Part shown: piece after piece, positions 52,566 to 62,532 of the stretch
Numbering within the stretch: the stretch's first letter is position 1
Layout of the letters: each line of letters begins with the position of its first letter
Assembly: GCF_027947535.2 (NCBI RefSeq)
Contig: NZ_JAAGKO020000016.1
Location: forward strand, 1 to 64,000
Origin: Streptantibioticus silvisoli
Lineage (GTDB): Bacteria > Actinomycetota > Actinomycetes > Streptomycetales > Streptomycetaceae
Direction of reading: 5' to 3'
DNA: 64,000 nt
Program-made: the position numbers and the translations under genes
The notes under the pieces: model-generated
What the model was told of the DNA's origin: nothing
What the model saw: only the letters and a program-made list of their open reading frames with translations
Databases searched by the model: none

Positions 52566-54112
52566 GGCGGCGGCATCTCCTAGGACGACAAGGGATCTTC
52601 CAGCGCGCTTAGGTTACCGACCCGTTGATCCCGCCCCGCACCGGGCCACCCCTTAAGGACGCGAACGCCGGTCCGCCTCACCCGTGCGGGCTCCGCGCCC
52701 CGCCCGGTCCGCCGTCCGGCCCGTTTCGCCCACCCCCGCCGCCACCTGCGCGGTAACGGTCCGCCCGCACCACCCGGGCCCCTTTCCCCCGCACTTTCCC
52801 CCGAACGGGTCCAGCCCGGCACGCATACGGCGTCCCGTGCCGGGTACGGGCGTGTCGGTGCCGCGCCGGACCACTTCCGGTACGGCACCGGACCGGCGAC
52901 GACCGCACCGCCACGGATGTGGCCCACGCGTGTGACAGGGCGTGGGCGCGATTCCGGCGGGACGGTGGTCGGCGGCCGGTCCCCGCAGCGGTGCCGGTGT
53001 CGGTACCCGGGCCTGTGGGGGTTCGGGGGCGGCATCGGTGCCCGTGTCCGCAGAGGCTCCGCCGATGGCGGCGCCCGTGCCTGCTTCGGTGCCCGTGCGG
53101 TTACCCGTGGCTGCGCCGGTGCCGGTGGCTGCGCCGGTCGGCGGCTTCCGTCCGCGCCCGCGCCTGCCGGGCGGTGCCTGCGGCTGCGTGGGCCCCTGGC
53201 GGGCTTGTGGAGGGCTCCTGGGCTCCTCGGCGTCGGTCGGCGCGGAATCCGTCCGTCGGGCGCGGGACGCCCCGCGTACGCCTCCGGGTGAGCCGGCGGG
53301 TGCGCGGACTCCGGCCCGCGTACGCCTGCGGGTGCGCCTCCGGGTGCGCGGACTCCGGCCCGCGTACCGCCCCGGCCCGCCCCTCCTCCGCTTCCGCCTC
53401 TCGCGTGACCGCGCGCATCCGGACCGCCCGCACCCGGACCGCTCGCACCCGGCCCGCCCGCACCCCCTCTCCCGCGCCCCGCGCGTCCCGGACCGCTTCG
53501 CCCTCCGCGATCAGCTTCCGCCTCCCGCCTCCACCCCTCCCGTCCTGCGTCCCACCTCCCACCCCCCTCGCGTTCAGACACCGTCCGATCACCGCGTTTC
53601 GTGAAGACCTGCGGCGACCCCCAGCGGGATCGGCAAGATCAATTCGGGGAGTTCCGGTGAACTCGCCGATCGTTCTCGTCTCTCGGTGACTGCTGATGAT
53701 CACTTCTGCCGATAATCTGAAACTGTCCGAATATCGATCACTCGTCTGAGTGGTAATTCGTGATTTCATGCGGGGGGTTCCGCGCCGGGTCCGCCCCGGT
53801 CGGCCGGAACGGGCGGAGGCCGCCGGTGATCGTTGCCCGGATCTCCGAACGGAGTAGCGGAAGCTCCCGAGTCTCCGCGTGGCAAACCGGGAGGAAACGC
53901 CGCGCCGTCCCGCCGGCTCCCCGGCGCGCGGGTCGGTTTCGCGGCGCCCGCGCAGGCACTCCGACCTGCGAATTCCCCCTGGACAAGCGGGGCTCCAGCA
54001 CGATACGGCTGCACTTGTCAAGCCCCGAGATATGCCCTGACCTGCGAAAACGCCATTCAGATGAGGGCGTTCCCGTGTTACCCTGGATAGCCACGGAAGG
54101 GGTACCTGTCAC
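52566..54112. other. 1.5-kb gene-poor region upstream of carD
   Basis: No supported gene. From 52620 to 53540 the DNA is GC-rich low complexity with short repeats; from about 53570 to 53770 it becomes markedly AT-richer. It contains GAGTTC/GAACTC (53649-53664) nested in ATCGGC/GCCGAT (53629-53670), a good candidate operator or RNA hairpin, and CACTCGTCTGAGTG near 53740. The carD promoter must lie near the right end, where GTTACCCTGGATAGCC precedes the start. Confidence 0.55.
53300..53463. repeat. 44-bp duplication and four-unit 15-bp repeat
   Basis: GTGCGCGGACTCCGGCCCGC occurs at 53300 and 53344. Further right, 15-bp units of CCGGACCGCCCGCAC type start at 53404, 53419, 53434 and 53449. Both lie in the gene-poor region before carD. 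Confidence 0.8.
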
Positions 54113-54595
54113 ATGACGTTCAAGGTTGGCGACACCGTGGTCTATCCCCATCACGGGGCCGCGCTGATCGAGGCTATCGAAACTCGCCAGATCAAAGGCG
54201 TGGACAAGACCTACTTGGTGCTCAAGGTCGCCCAAGGCGACTTGACGGTGCGCGTACCCGCTGACAATGCGGAGTTCGTCGGCGTGCGCGACGTGGTCGG
54301 TCAAGAAGGGCTGGACCGGGTCTTCGAGGTGCTGCGCGCGCCGTACACCGAGGAGCCGACGAACTGGTCGCGTCGTTACAAGGCGAATCTGGAGAAGCTT
54401 GCCTCCGGAGACGTCATCAAGGTCGCCGAGGTCGTACGTGACCTGTGGCGTCGTGAGCGGGAGCGCGGACTGTCCGCAGGCGAGAAGCGCATGCTCGCCA
54501 AGGCCCGCCAGATCCTCGTGAGTGAGCTGGCTCTCGCCGAGAACACCAACGAGGACAAGGCCGAGGCGCTGCTCGACGAGGTTCTCGCCTCCTGA
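54113..54595 (+). CDS. carD: CarD, RNA polymerase-binding transcription factor
   Basis: 160-residue CarD. N-terminal Tudor-like RNAP-binding domain ([23 protein letters not shown], then [17 protein letters not shown]) and C-terminal helical DNA-binding domain with the conserved Trp in [16 protein letters not shown]. CarD stabilises open complexes at rRNA and other sigma-HrdB promoters. The ATG has AAGGGG upstream. The ispDF genes follow. Confidence 0.96.
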   Translation: MTFKVGDTVVYPHHGAALIEAIETRQIKGVDKTYLVLKVAQGDLTVRVPADNAEFVGVRDVVGQEGLDRVFEVLRAPYTEEPTNWSRRYKANLEKLASGDVIKVAEVVRDLWRRERERGLSAGEKRMLAKARQILVSELALAENTNEDKAEALLDEVLAS

Positions 54596-54867
54596 CCGCG
54601 CGACTGCCCCGCTCCCACCGAACGCCTCCGGGCGCTCGGGGAGCGCCGCTCTCGCACCGTTGTCGCATCACGTCGTCGTTGATCGACTGATCCATTGATC
54701 GTTTGGTCAACCGGTCGTTTGATCAACTGATGATGTTGGTCGATTACGTGATCGCGCACTATTCAGGACGGCTCCGATCCGCCGTCCGACCCCGGGACCT
54801 CGCGGTCCCCGCACGGCACGCACGCGTCCGCAGCCGGACGGCGTCGCGGGATGCCCTGACGCGATAT

Positions 54868-54942
54868 TGCCGAGGTGCCCGGCCCACACCGGGCACCTCG
54901 GCATGTTCGCGTGTACGCACCTCGGCATGTTCGTGTGTACCG
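54868..54942 (+). terminator. carD terminator hairpin with attached 24-bp repeat
   Basis: TGCCGAGGTGCCCG (54868-54881) pairs perfectly with 54890-54903 over an 8-base loop. The right arm is the start of a 24-bp direct repeat (CACCTCGGCATGTTCGYGTG, at 54894 and 54918). Confidence 0.75.
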
Positions 54943-55204
54943 GGTGCACCGCCGGGGCGCCTGGACCGGTGGGGGAACGCCTGCTGTCGGTCTGCCTGTC
55001 ACCAGCGGTGCCGCCGTCGTTCACCTGTCACATGAAACGTTGTTGCGGACACCACACATTCGTGTGGCACGGTTGGCTCGTCCGCCGCATCGCACAGCCG
55101 GTGTGCCGGGCCCGAGCAGTTCCCCCAAGGCTTCACGGAAGGGGCCTGAGGGGTGTCCTGCCCGGCACGTTGAGGCGATACCCAATTCGGCCAAGGACAC
55201 AAAC

Positions 55205-55957
55205 CTGACTACCACACCCCAGTCCGCGGGACATGTCGTCGCCGCGGTCATCCCAGCGGCCGGACGCGGTGTGCGGCTCGGCCCCGGCGCGCCGAAGGCG
55301 TTGCGCGGCCTCGGCGGCGTCCCGATCCTCGTGCACGCGGTCCGGGCGATGCTGCGGGCCCGCGCGGTGGGACTCGTCGTCGTGGTCGCCCCGGCGGACG
55401 ACGTCGCCGGAGTCCGCTCCCTGCTCGACAGCCACGGCCTGCCGGAGTCCAAGGAGATAAGGGTCGTCGCGGGCGGGGAGACCCGTCAGGAGTCGGTACG
55501 CCTGGGGCTCGCCGCGCTGCCCGCCGAGGTCGACACGGTCCTGGTGCACGACGCCGCCCGCCCGCTGGTGCCGGTGGACACCGTCGAGGCGGTGGCCGCG
55601 GCGGTCCGCGCCGGCGCCCCCGCGGTCGTGCCGGCGTTGCCGCTCGCCGACACCGTCAAGGAAGTCACCCCCGGTCCGCCAGGTTCACCCGAACCGGTGG
55701 TCGGCACGCCGGAACGCGCCCGGCTGCGCGCGGTGCAGACCCCGCAGGGCTTCCGGCGTGACGTGCTCACCGAGGCGCACGAGAAGATCGCCGCCGAGGG
55801 CGAGGGCGCCACCGACGACGCCGGCATGGTCGAACGGCTCGGCGTCCCGGTGGTCGTCGTCCCCGGCCACGAGGAGGCCTTCAAGGTCACCCGGCCGCTC
55901 GACCTCGTCCTCGCCGAAGCCGTTCTCGCACGCCGAAGGGCCTCCGATGTCTTCTGA
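55205..55957 (+). CDS. ispD: 2-C-methyl-D-erythritol 4-phosphate cytidylyltransferase
   Basis: About 250 residues; third step of the MEP isoprenoid pathway, joining CTP to MEP. CTP loop [31 protein letters not shown] and the C-terminal [32 protein letters not shown] are intact. The start is unusual: no ATG, GTG or TTG lies in frame near the expected N-terminus, while CTG at 55205 is preceded by AAGGA at a good distance. A distant in-frame GTG near 55100 is the alternative. Confidence 0.88.
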   Translation: MTTTPQSAGHVVAAVIPAAGRGVRLGPGAPKALRGLGGVPILVHAVRAMLRARAVGLVVVVAPADDVAGVRSLLDSHGLPESKEIRVVAGGETRQESVRLGLAALPAEVDTVLVHDAARPLVPVDTVEAVAAAVRAGAPAVVPALPLADTVKEVTPGPPGSPEPVVGTPERARLRAVQTPQGFRRDVLTEAHEKIAAEGEGATDDAGMVERLGVPVVVVPGHEEAFKVTRPLDLVLAEAVLARRRASDVF

Positions 55958-56675
55958 CGATCCGATGACCACACCGCCAGCGACCTCCCCGGTGCCGGCG
56001 GATTCCGCGTCGCCCGCCGCTTCCCCGGCACCGGTGCATTCCGCCGGGGCCGCCGCTTCCCCGGTGCCGGCGGATTCCGCAGGGGGCGCCCCTGAACCGG
56101 CCCCCGCGGAAGCCACCTCCGCGGAAGCCACCTCCGCCTCCGCCGCGCCGGCCGCCGCCGTTCCGCCGCCGTTCCCCCTTCCGCGGGTCGGCGTCGGTAC
56201 CGACGTGCACGCGTTCGAGCCGGGCCGGGAGCTGTGGGTGGCCGGGCTGCACTGGCCGGACGCCGGGGCGGGGCTGGCCGGGCACTCCGACGCCGACGTC
56301 GCCGCGCACGCCGCGTGCGACGCGCTGTTCTCGGCGGCCGGCGTCGGCGACCTCGGCCAGCACTTCGGCACCGACCGCCCGCAGTGGGCCGGCGCGTCCG
56401 GCGTCACGCTGCTGGCGGAGGCGGCCCGGATCGTGCGGGCGGCCGGGTTCGGCATCGGCAACGTCGCCGTCCAGGTCATCGGGGTCCGGCCCAAGATCGG
56501 CAAGCGGCGCGACGAGGCGCAGCAGGTGCTGTCGCGGGCCGTCGGCGCCCCGGTGTCGGTCTCCGGCACCACCACCGACGGCCTGGGCCTGACCGGCCGG
56601 GCCGAAGGCGTTGCCGCGATCGCCACCGCGTTGGTCTGGTCGGCGGCCCCGGCAGCCGCTGAAGGCGCCCGCTGA
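55947..56675 (+). CDS. ispF: 2-C-methyl-D-erythritol 2,4-cyclodiphosphate synthase
   Basis: 242 residues; IspF closes CDP-ME-2P to MEcPP with loss of CMP. The catalytic core (about residues 79-240) has GTDVHAF and [11 protein letters not shown] (zinc ligands) and the [12 protein letters not shown] segment. The first 78 residues are an Ala/Pro/Ser repeat ([21 protein letters not shown]) not found in ordinary IspF of about 160 residues. ATG 55947 overlaps the end of ispD by 11 bp; a later start cannot be excluded. Confidence 0.9.
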   Translation: MSSDDPMTTPPATSPVPADSASPAASPAPVHSAGAAASPVPADSAGGAPEPAPAEATSAEATSASAAPAAAVPPPFPLPRVGVGTDVHAFEPGRELWVAGLHWPDAGAGLAGHSDADVAAHAACDALFSAAGVGDLGQHFGTDRPQWAGASGVTLLAEAARIVRAAGFGIGNVAVQVIGVRPKIGKRRDEAQQVLSRAVGAPVSVSGTTTDGLGLTGRAEGVAAIATALVWSAAPAAAEGAR

Positions 56676-56817
56676 CGCCGGTCGGCCGGGCCGGAGCGGG
56701 CGTCCGGGACCCGCGCCGGCGACCGCGGGTGTGAAGTAGCGCCGCACCGGAGGATCGCCGGCCGCGACGCGGGTACGGATACCGGTTGTAGGCATCGTCC
56801 ACGTGGAGGGAACCACC

Positions 56818-57222
56818 ATGGCGGCAGTACTGTCCGACGAACTGAAGAGCGTCCTCGACGGCCCGGTGTTCGCGACGATCGCGACCATCCAGCCCGACGG
56901 GAGCCCGCAGCTGTCCGTCGTCTGGGTGGACCGCGACGGTGACGACGTGCTGTTCTCCACCACCGTCGACCGCCGCAAGGAGCGCAACCTGCGTCGCGAT
57001 CCCCGGGTCTCCCTCATGGTCAACCCGGCCGACAACCCGTACACCTACGCCGAGATCCGCGGCACGGCCACGCTCGTCACCGAAGGCGCCGACCAGCTGA
57101 TCGACCGGCTGTCGCACAAGTACACCGGCAAGGACTACGCCGACTTCAACCCGTCCTCCCGCGAGGACGGCGCCCGGGTCGTCGTGCGGATCTCCGCGCG
57201 CAAGGTCGTCGGTCTGCTCTGA
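56818..57222 (+). CDS. PPOX-class F420-dependent flavoprotein, Rv1155-like
   Basis: 134-residue split-barrel protein (FATIATIQPDGSPQLSVVWVDRDGDDVLFSTTVDRRKERNLRRDPRVSLMV) of the pyridoxamine-oxidase-like fold that uses F420 or FMN. Substrate unknown. GGAGGG precedes the ATG at 56818. Confidence 0.87.
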   Translation: MAAVLSDELKSVLDGPVFATIATIQPDGSPQLSVVWVDRDGDDVLFSTTVDRRKERNLRRDPRVSLMVNPADNPYTYAEIRGTATLVTEGADQLIDRLSHKYTGKDYADFNPSSREDGARVVVRISARKVVGLL

Positions 57223-57377
57223 GCGCCGCGTTCACCCGGTAATGACCGCCCTCCCGGTGGCCGGTCATTACCGGGGTACGGCTGCGGCACACCTGGGGCA
57301 CGCCAGGGGGAAGAATCCGCCTCCCATGGCCGAAAAACGTCACGGGGCACCTGGCGGCGCCCACTACCCTTGGTCCC

Positions 57378-58775
57378 GTGACTATTCGCCTGTACGACAC
57401 CGGTGCGCGCCAGGTACGTGACTTCTCCCCGCTTGTGCCGGGCTGCGTCTCGATCTACCTGTGCGGTGCCACCGTGCAGGCCGCCCCGCACATCGGCCAC
57501 ATCCGTTCGGGGCTGAACTTCGACATCCTGCGCCGCTGGTTCACCTACCGCGGCTACGACGTCACCCTGCTGCGCAACGTCACCGACATCGACGACAAGA
57601 TCATCGCGAAGGCGGCGGAGCAGAACCGCCCGTGGTGGGCCATCGGTTACGAGAACGAGCGGGCGTTCGACGCCGCCTACACCGCGCTCGGCTGCCTGCC
57701 GCCGACCGTGGAACCGCGGGCCACCGGCCACGTGCCGGAGATGATCGAGATGATGCGCGAGCTCATCGACCGCGGCCACGCCTATGCCGCCGAGGGCAAC
57801 GTGTACTTCGACGTGCACTCCTACCCCGACTACCTCGCGCTGTCGCACCAGGAGCTGGACAACCTGCGCCAGCCCGAGGGCGACGCGGACGCCGGCAAGA
57901 GAAACGCCCGCGACTTCGCGCTGTGGAAGTCCGCCCGGCCCGGCGAGCCGAGCTGGCAGACCCCGTGGGGAGCGGGCCGTCCCGGCTGGCACCTGGAGTG
58001 CTCGGCGATGGCCCACAAGTACCTCGGCACCGCCTTCGACATCCACGGCGGCGGCATCGACCTGATCTTCCCGCACCACGAGAACGAGATCGCCCAGGCC
58101 CGCGGTGTCGGCGACGAGTTCGCCCGTTACTGGGTGCACAACGCGTGGGTCACCATGAGCGGCGAGAAGATGAGCAAGTCGCTCGGCAACTCCGTGCTGG
58201 TCTCCGAGATGGTCCAGCGCTGGCGGCCGATCGTGCTGCGGTACTACCTGGGCGGCCCGCACTACCGGTCGACCATCGAGTACAGCGAGGAGGCCCTGCG
58301 CGAGGCCGAGGCCGCGTTCGCCCGGATCGAGGGCTTCGTGCAGCGGGTCACCGAGCTGAACGGCGAACCCGTCGCGCCGGCCGGTGAGGTGCCGCCCGCG
58401 TTCGCCGAGGTGATGGACGACGACCTCGGCGTCCCGCAGGCGCTCGCCGTCGTGCACACCACCGTCCGGCAGGGCAACTCGGCGCTCACCGCGGACGACA
58501 AGGAGACCGCGGTGGCACGTTGCGCCGAGGTCCGTGCGATGCTCGGGGTACTGGGTCTCGACCCGCTCGACGCGCGCTGGACCGGTCCGTCCCGTGGCGA
58601 CGATCTGCACGGCGTGGTCGACTCGCTGGTCAGGATGGTGCTGGAACAGCGCCAGGCGGCCCGGGCCCGCAAGGACTACGCGGCCGCCGACGCGCTGCGC
58701 GACCAGCTCAACCAGTCCGGGCTGGAGATCGAGGACACCCCGGCCGGACCCCGCTGGTCGCTCGGCTCGCGCTGA
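57378..58775 (+). CDS. cysS: Cysteinyl-tRNA synthetase
   Basis: 465-residue class I synthetase. HIGH motif as [14 protein letters not shown] as EKMSKSLGN; zinc ligands in YLCGATV, LECSAM and FPHHENE. Length and C-terminal DALR-like helical part fit CysRS rather than its paralogue MshC, which joins cysteine to GlcN-Ins. TACCCT a few bases before the GTG suggests a short leader. Confidence 0.95.
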   Translation: MTIRLYDTGARQVRDFSPLVPGCVSIYLCGATVQAAPHIGHIRSGLNFDILRRWFTYRGYDVTLLRNVTDIDDKIIAKAAEQNRPWWAIGYENERAFDAAYTALGCLPPTVEPRATGHVPEMIEMMRELIDRGHAYAAEGNVYFDVHSYPDYLALSHQELDNLRQPEGDADAGKRNARDFALWKSARPGEPSWQTPWGAGRPGWHLECSAMAHKYLGTAFDIHGGGIDLIFPHHENEIAQARGVGDEFARYWVHNAWVTMSGEKMSKSLGNSVLVSEMVQRWRPIVLRYYLGGPHYRSTIEYSEEALREAEAAFARIEGFVQRVTELNGEPVAPAGEVPPAFAEVMDDDLGVPQALAVVHTTVRQGNSALTADDKETAVARCAEVRAMLGVLGLDPLDARWTGPSRGDDLHGVVDSLVRMVLEQRQAARARKDYAAADALRDQLNQSGLEIEDTPAGPRWSLGSR

Positions 58776-58901
58776 CCGGCCGCCGCGACGGGTACCGCCG
58801 ACCCCTCACCGGGCCGGCGGATCGCGGCATTCAATGCGTTCATCTGTTGATACGAGAAGTGCTTGACGCAAGTGCTTGACGAGAAGTGAAGGTGCCCCAT
58901 C

Positions 58902-59873
58902 ATGGCCGGGAACAGCCAGCGGCGTAACCGCCGCACCACGTCCAAGAAGGGGCCCCAGGTCGGCAGTGGCGGACAGCGCCGCCGCGGCCTGGAGGGCAAG
59001 GGCCCGACCCCGCCCGCCGAGGCTCGCAAGGGCCACGCCAAGCAGCGGGCCGCCAACGCCAAGTCCAAGCGCGCCGCCGCCCCGCAGCGCCGCGCCGCCG
59101 GCGGCCGCGGTGGCAAGTCCGCCTCCGAACTCGTCGTCGGCCGCAACTCGGTGCTCGAGGCGCTGCGCGCCGAGATCCCCAGCACCGCGGTGTACGTCCA
59201 GCAGTACATCGACAGCGACGACCGGGTCCGCGAGGCCATCAAGCTCGCCACCGAGCGCGGCATCCCGCTGATGGAGGCCCCGCGCCCCGAGCTGGACCGG
59301 ATGACCAACGGGATCAACCACCAGGGCCTGGCCCTGCAGATCCCGCCGTACGAGTACGCGCATCCCGAGGACCTGACCGCCGACGCGGCCGACGCCGGCG
59401 AGGACCCGCTGGTCGTGATCCTCGACGGCGTCACCGACCCCCGCAACCTCGGCGCGGTCGTGCGGTCCGTCGCGGCGTTCGGCGGCCACGGCGTCGTCGT
59501 CCCCGAGCGCCGCGCGGCCGGTATGACGGCCGGCGCCTGGAAGACCTCGGCCGGCGCTGCCGCCCGCGTCTCCGTCGCCCGGGCCACCAACCTCACCCGC
59601 ACTCTTGAGGCGTACCAGAAGGAGGGCCTGACCGTCGTCGGCCTGGCCGCCGACGGCGAGGGCGAACTGTACGACCTCGAAGCCCTGTCGGGCCCGGTCG
59701 TCATCGTGGTCGGCAGCGAGGGCAAGGGCCTGTCCCGCCTGGTCGGCGAGACCTGCGACGTGCGGGTCCGCATCCCCATGCCGGGTGGCGCCGAGTCCCT
59801 CAACGCCGGTGTCGCCGCCGGAATCGTGCTCTATGAGGCGTCCCGCCGCCGTACGCGTCCCGCGAACGGCTGA
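58902..59873 (+). CDS. rlmB: 23S rRNA 2'-O-methyltransferase RlmB/TrmH-like
   Basis: 323 residues. The first 75 are a basic, disordered tail ([11 protein letters not shown]..., [23 protein letters not shown]), then a substrate-binding domain and a SPOUT knot with the three motifs [29 protein letters not shown] and [22 protein letters not shown]. Methylates a guanosine ribose in 23S rRNA; tRNA cannot be excluded. Confidence 0.9.
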   Translation: MAGNSQRRNRRTTSKKGPQVGSGGQRRRGLEGKGPTPPAEARKGHAKQRAANAKSKRAAAPQRRAAGGRGGKSASELVVGRNSVLEALRAEIPSTAVYVQQYIDSDDRVREAIKLATERGIPLMEAPRPELDRMTNGINHQGLALQIPPYEYAHPEDLTADAADAGEDPLVVILDGVTDPRNLGAVVRSVAAFGGHGVVVPERRAAGMTAGAWKTSAGAAARVSVARATNLTRTLEAYQKEGLTVVGLAADGEGELYDLEALSGPVVIVVGSEGKGLSRLVGETCDVRVRIPMPGGAESLNAGVAAGIVLYEASRRRTRPANG

Positions 59874-60044
59874 CGTACCGGTGCGGCCGTGGCGACGGCC
59901 GGCGTACGAACCGCCCGCCGCGCCGCCGCACGTGTACGTACGCCTCCGCCTCCGTGCACGTGCCGGACGTATACGTGCGCTTGCGTACACCTGCGCCTGG
60001 TGACCGCCGTTCGCCGCACGTGTACGTAAGCCACGGACCCGGGG

Positions 60045-60078
60045 CCCGTCAAGACTCCCTTTCGGGGATCTTGACGGG
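60045..60078 (+). terminator. rlmB terminator
   Basis: CCCGTCAAGA (60045-60054) pairs with TCTTGACGGG (60069-60078); inner CCC/GGG extend it around TTTC. The 150 bp before it hold several ACGTGTACGTA words. Confidence 0.78.
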
Positions 60079-60134
60079 TCTCGGACATTTCGCCTACCGC
60101 CAGGCAGTGTCCTATTCGGGTGTCACTCGGTTAG

Positions 60135-61874
60135 ATGAGTGTGGACACCAGAACACCCCGGTCCCCATCGGGGGGACGGACGCCCGGGTTCGACGAGGAC
60201 GTACTGAACACCGTGCGAGTCCTGAGCGACCCGGCCCAGGTCATCGTCAACCACGCGAGCTTCCGGGTGAGGCTCGGCGGGAGCGCGCCCCCGCCGCGCT
60301 TCGGCGTGGACGACGTCACCGTGATGCCGGTCCTCCCCACCTCCGTACGCTCCGGCGCCGAGGCCCGCACCCGGCGGCGCCGTGCCGCGCCGGTCGTGTG
60401 GTCCGGGCACAGCCGGCCCGGCGACCCGGGCGCCACCCAGCTGCTCCAGGCGGTGCGCGGTGCCGGCGCGACGCAACTGCTGCCCCGCGTCACCGAGAAG
60501 CTGCTCGCCGAGGAGATCGACGACGGCATGCCCCCGGTACGGCCCGCCGTGGTCGCGCCCCGGTCGCCGGTCCTCGGCGGCGCCCCGCCGGCCGAACCGT
60601 TCAGCCTGCCCCGCCCGGCCCGCGGCGTCCCCGCCGACGTGCCGGCCCCCGCCGCGTACGACCCGTTCGACGACACGCAGGACGGGACCTACGACATCGG
60701 CCCGGGCCGCGACGGCCGGTTCGACGACGGCCGCGACGGCTACGGGCGGGGCAGCGACCGGGTCCGGCGCGAACGCCGCCGCAGCGACCCGGTGCGGCAC
60801 GCCTGGTACCCCGGCCGCCGGATGAACCTCGGCGTGGTACTGCTGCCGCTGCGCGTCTTCCTGGGCTTCATCTGCGTATACGCGGGCCTGGGCAAGCTGT
60901 GCGACCCGGTGTACTTCGACGGCGGACAGCGCGGCTCGATGGTGCACTGGCTGGCGGCACTGCACCCCTGGTCGGTCGCCGAACCGCTGCGGTCGGCCGC
61001 GCTGAGCCACCCGGTCGGCGCCGGCCTGACGGTCGCGTTCCTCCAGGTCGTGGTCGGCGTGCTGACCGTCATGGGCCTGTGGCAGCGGATCGCCGCGGTC
61101 CTGGGCGCGCTGCTGTCGGTGGCGCTGCTGGTCACGGTCAGCTGGCGCACGGCCCCGGTCTACGACGCGCCCGACATCATCTACCTGGCCGCCTGGAGCC
61201 CGCTGGTCATCGCCGGCGCCCCGGTCTACTCGATCGACTCCAAGCTGGCCGGCGAGGCGTGGCGGCGGCTCGGCCCGCGCGCCCCGCTGTGGCAGCTGCG
61301 CCGGTACGTGGTGCGGCGCGGCGTGGTGGTGGCGACGTTCGTCGCGGGCGGCGCGCTGGTGATCGGCGCGCTGTTCGGCAGCGCGGTCCGGGCCTCCTCC
61401 TCGCACGTGGAGTCCCCGGCGGCCCCGACCGACCTGCCCACCAACAGCCTCCCCGGCTCGCCGTACCCGCAGGCGCCCGGCACCGGTCCCTCCGCCTCGC
61501 AGGACCCCCTCACCCGCGGTCTGCCGCGCGGTGCGAAGTCCGCGACGCCCGGCGCGAGTTCGTCCGCCAAGCCGTCCGCCCCGCCGGCGTCCGCGGCGCC
61601 CGGCGTCCGGCACACCGGCGGACTGCCCGGTTCGCGGGCGGTGCCGACCCAGCAGCAGACGGTCCAGGCGCCGCGCCCGCAGGCGCCCCCCGTACACACC
61701 GTGCCGCCCGCCCCCGAACCGTCCACCGGCGGTTCGTCCTCCAGCGGTTCCACCGGCTCCACCGGCTCGCTCGGCGGCCTGCTCGGCATCAAGCCGTCCT
61801 CCGGCTACCTGCTCGGCATGCGCGGCGACGACCACCGCCCCGCCGGCTCACGGGCTCCCGGTGGGGCCGCCTGA
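60135..61874 (+). CDS. DoxX-family membrane protein with long charged N-terminus
   Basis: 579 residues. Residues 1-220 are a charged, Pro/Arg-rich cytosolic region with RDGRFDDGRDGYGRGSDRVRR. Four DoxX-like hydrophobic helices (LGVVLLPLRVFLGFICVYAGLGKL, LTVAFLQVVVGVLTVMGL, AAVLGALLSVALLVTVSW, IIYLAAWSPLVIAGAPV) follow, then a further helix (GVVVATFVAGGALVIGALF) and a 140-residue Pro/Ser tail. DoxX proteins act in redox and thiol stress, possibly with a sulfurtransferase partner; here the function is unknown. Confidence 0.85.
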   Translation: MSVDTRTPRSPSGGRTPGFDEDVLNTVRVLSDPAQVIVNHASFRVRLGGSAPPPRFGVDDVTVMPVLPTSVRSGAEARTRRRRAAPVVWSGHSRPGDPGATQLLQAVRGAGATQLLPRVTEKLLAEEIDDGMPPVRPAVVAPRSPVLGGAPPAEPFSLPRPARGVPADVPAPAAYDPFDDTQDGTYDIGPGRDGRFDDGRDGYGRGSDRVRRERRRSDPVRHAWYPGRRMNLGVVLLPLRVFLGFICVYAGLGKLCDPVYFDGGQRGSMVHWLAALHPWSVAEPLRSAALSHPVGAGLTVAFLQVVVGVLTVMGLWQRIAAVLGALLSVALLVTVSWRTAPVYDAPDIIYLAAWSPLVIAGAPVYSIDSKLAGEAWRRLGPRAPLWQLRRYVVRRGVVVATFVAGGALVIGALFGSAVRASSSHVESPAAPTDLPTNSLPGSPYPQAPGTGPSASQDPLTRGLPRGAKSATPGASSSAKPSAPPASAAPGVRHTGGLPGSRAVPTQQQTVQAPRPQAPPVHTVPPAPEPSTGGSSSSGSTGSTGSLGGLLGIKPSSGYLLGMRGDDHRPAGSRAPGGAA

Positions 61875-61901
61875 CGCGGACCGCTTCACCGGCAACGACA
61901 G

Positions 61902-61933
61902 CCGCGCCCCCTGAGGTTGCTCAGGGGGCGCGG
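61902..61933 (+). terminator. doxX terminator
   Basis: CCGCGCCCCCTGAG (61902-61915) pairs perfectly with 61920-61933 over a GTTG loop; followed by TCGTTGTG. Confidence 0.85.
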
Positions 61934-62532
61934 TCGTTGTGTGGGGTGGTTTGCGGGGGTGGGGTGGGGGCTTCAGCGGTGGGGGTGGTCGGCGGTGCGG
62001 GGTGCGGGGACGGCGGTGCGGGTGTTCGGCGGTGCGTGTTTGGGGGCGCCGGTGCGGGGGCCTGCGGGAGGGGAGTTCGACGGTGCGGGTGTTCGGGGTG
62101 CGGGGCTCGGCGGTGCGGGGGCGGCGGTGCGGTCTGCGCCGGGTGCGATCGGCGCCGGTGCGGGGGCTTTCGGTGCGCGGGCGGTCAGCGGAGCCCCCTC
62201 CGGTGCGGGTGCCGGCGGTGCTCCGGCGTCGGCGTCGGGCGGTGACTCCGACGGCGGGGTGGTGCCGACGGTGTCAGGGGTGCCCGGTGTTGCCTGCGGG
62301 GCCTCGCCGACGGAGGGGCCTGTGGGGCTGCTGTGCGGTGCCTGTGCGGGCTGCGGAGGGTCGGGCGTACGTCGGGAGCCCCCGAGGGCGTTGCGCGGCT
62401 GTGCGGGCGCGCTGGGGCGTTGCCGACGGGCGGGTGGGTGTCCGGTGGCCCGGCGCGCGGCCGTACGGGTCGGCCGCGAGCGGGTGGACGCCGGATGGGG
62501 CCGGGCGACCGGCCGCGAGGGCGGACCCGGCG
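61934..62532. other. GGTGCGG-rich low-complexity gap
   Basis: About 600 bp filled with irregular GGCGGTGCGGG words on the plus strand. Open frames through it have Gly/Ala/Arg-only composition and no ribosome site. It lies between the doxX terminator and the end of the nucleotidyltransferase gene. Confidence 0.5.

Noticed and set aside
52580-53604. Long frames on both strands in the gap before carD
   Set aside because: They arise from Arg/Pro/Gly low-complexity DNA, overlap each other on both strands and have no domain or ribosome site.
57230-57377. T-box or other riboswitch before cysS
   Set aside because: Only about 150 bp, no T-box sequence, and the -10 near the GTG suggests almost no leader.
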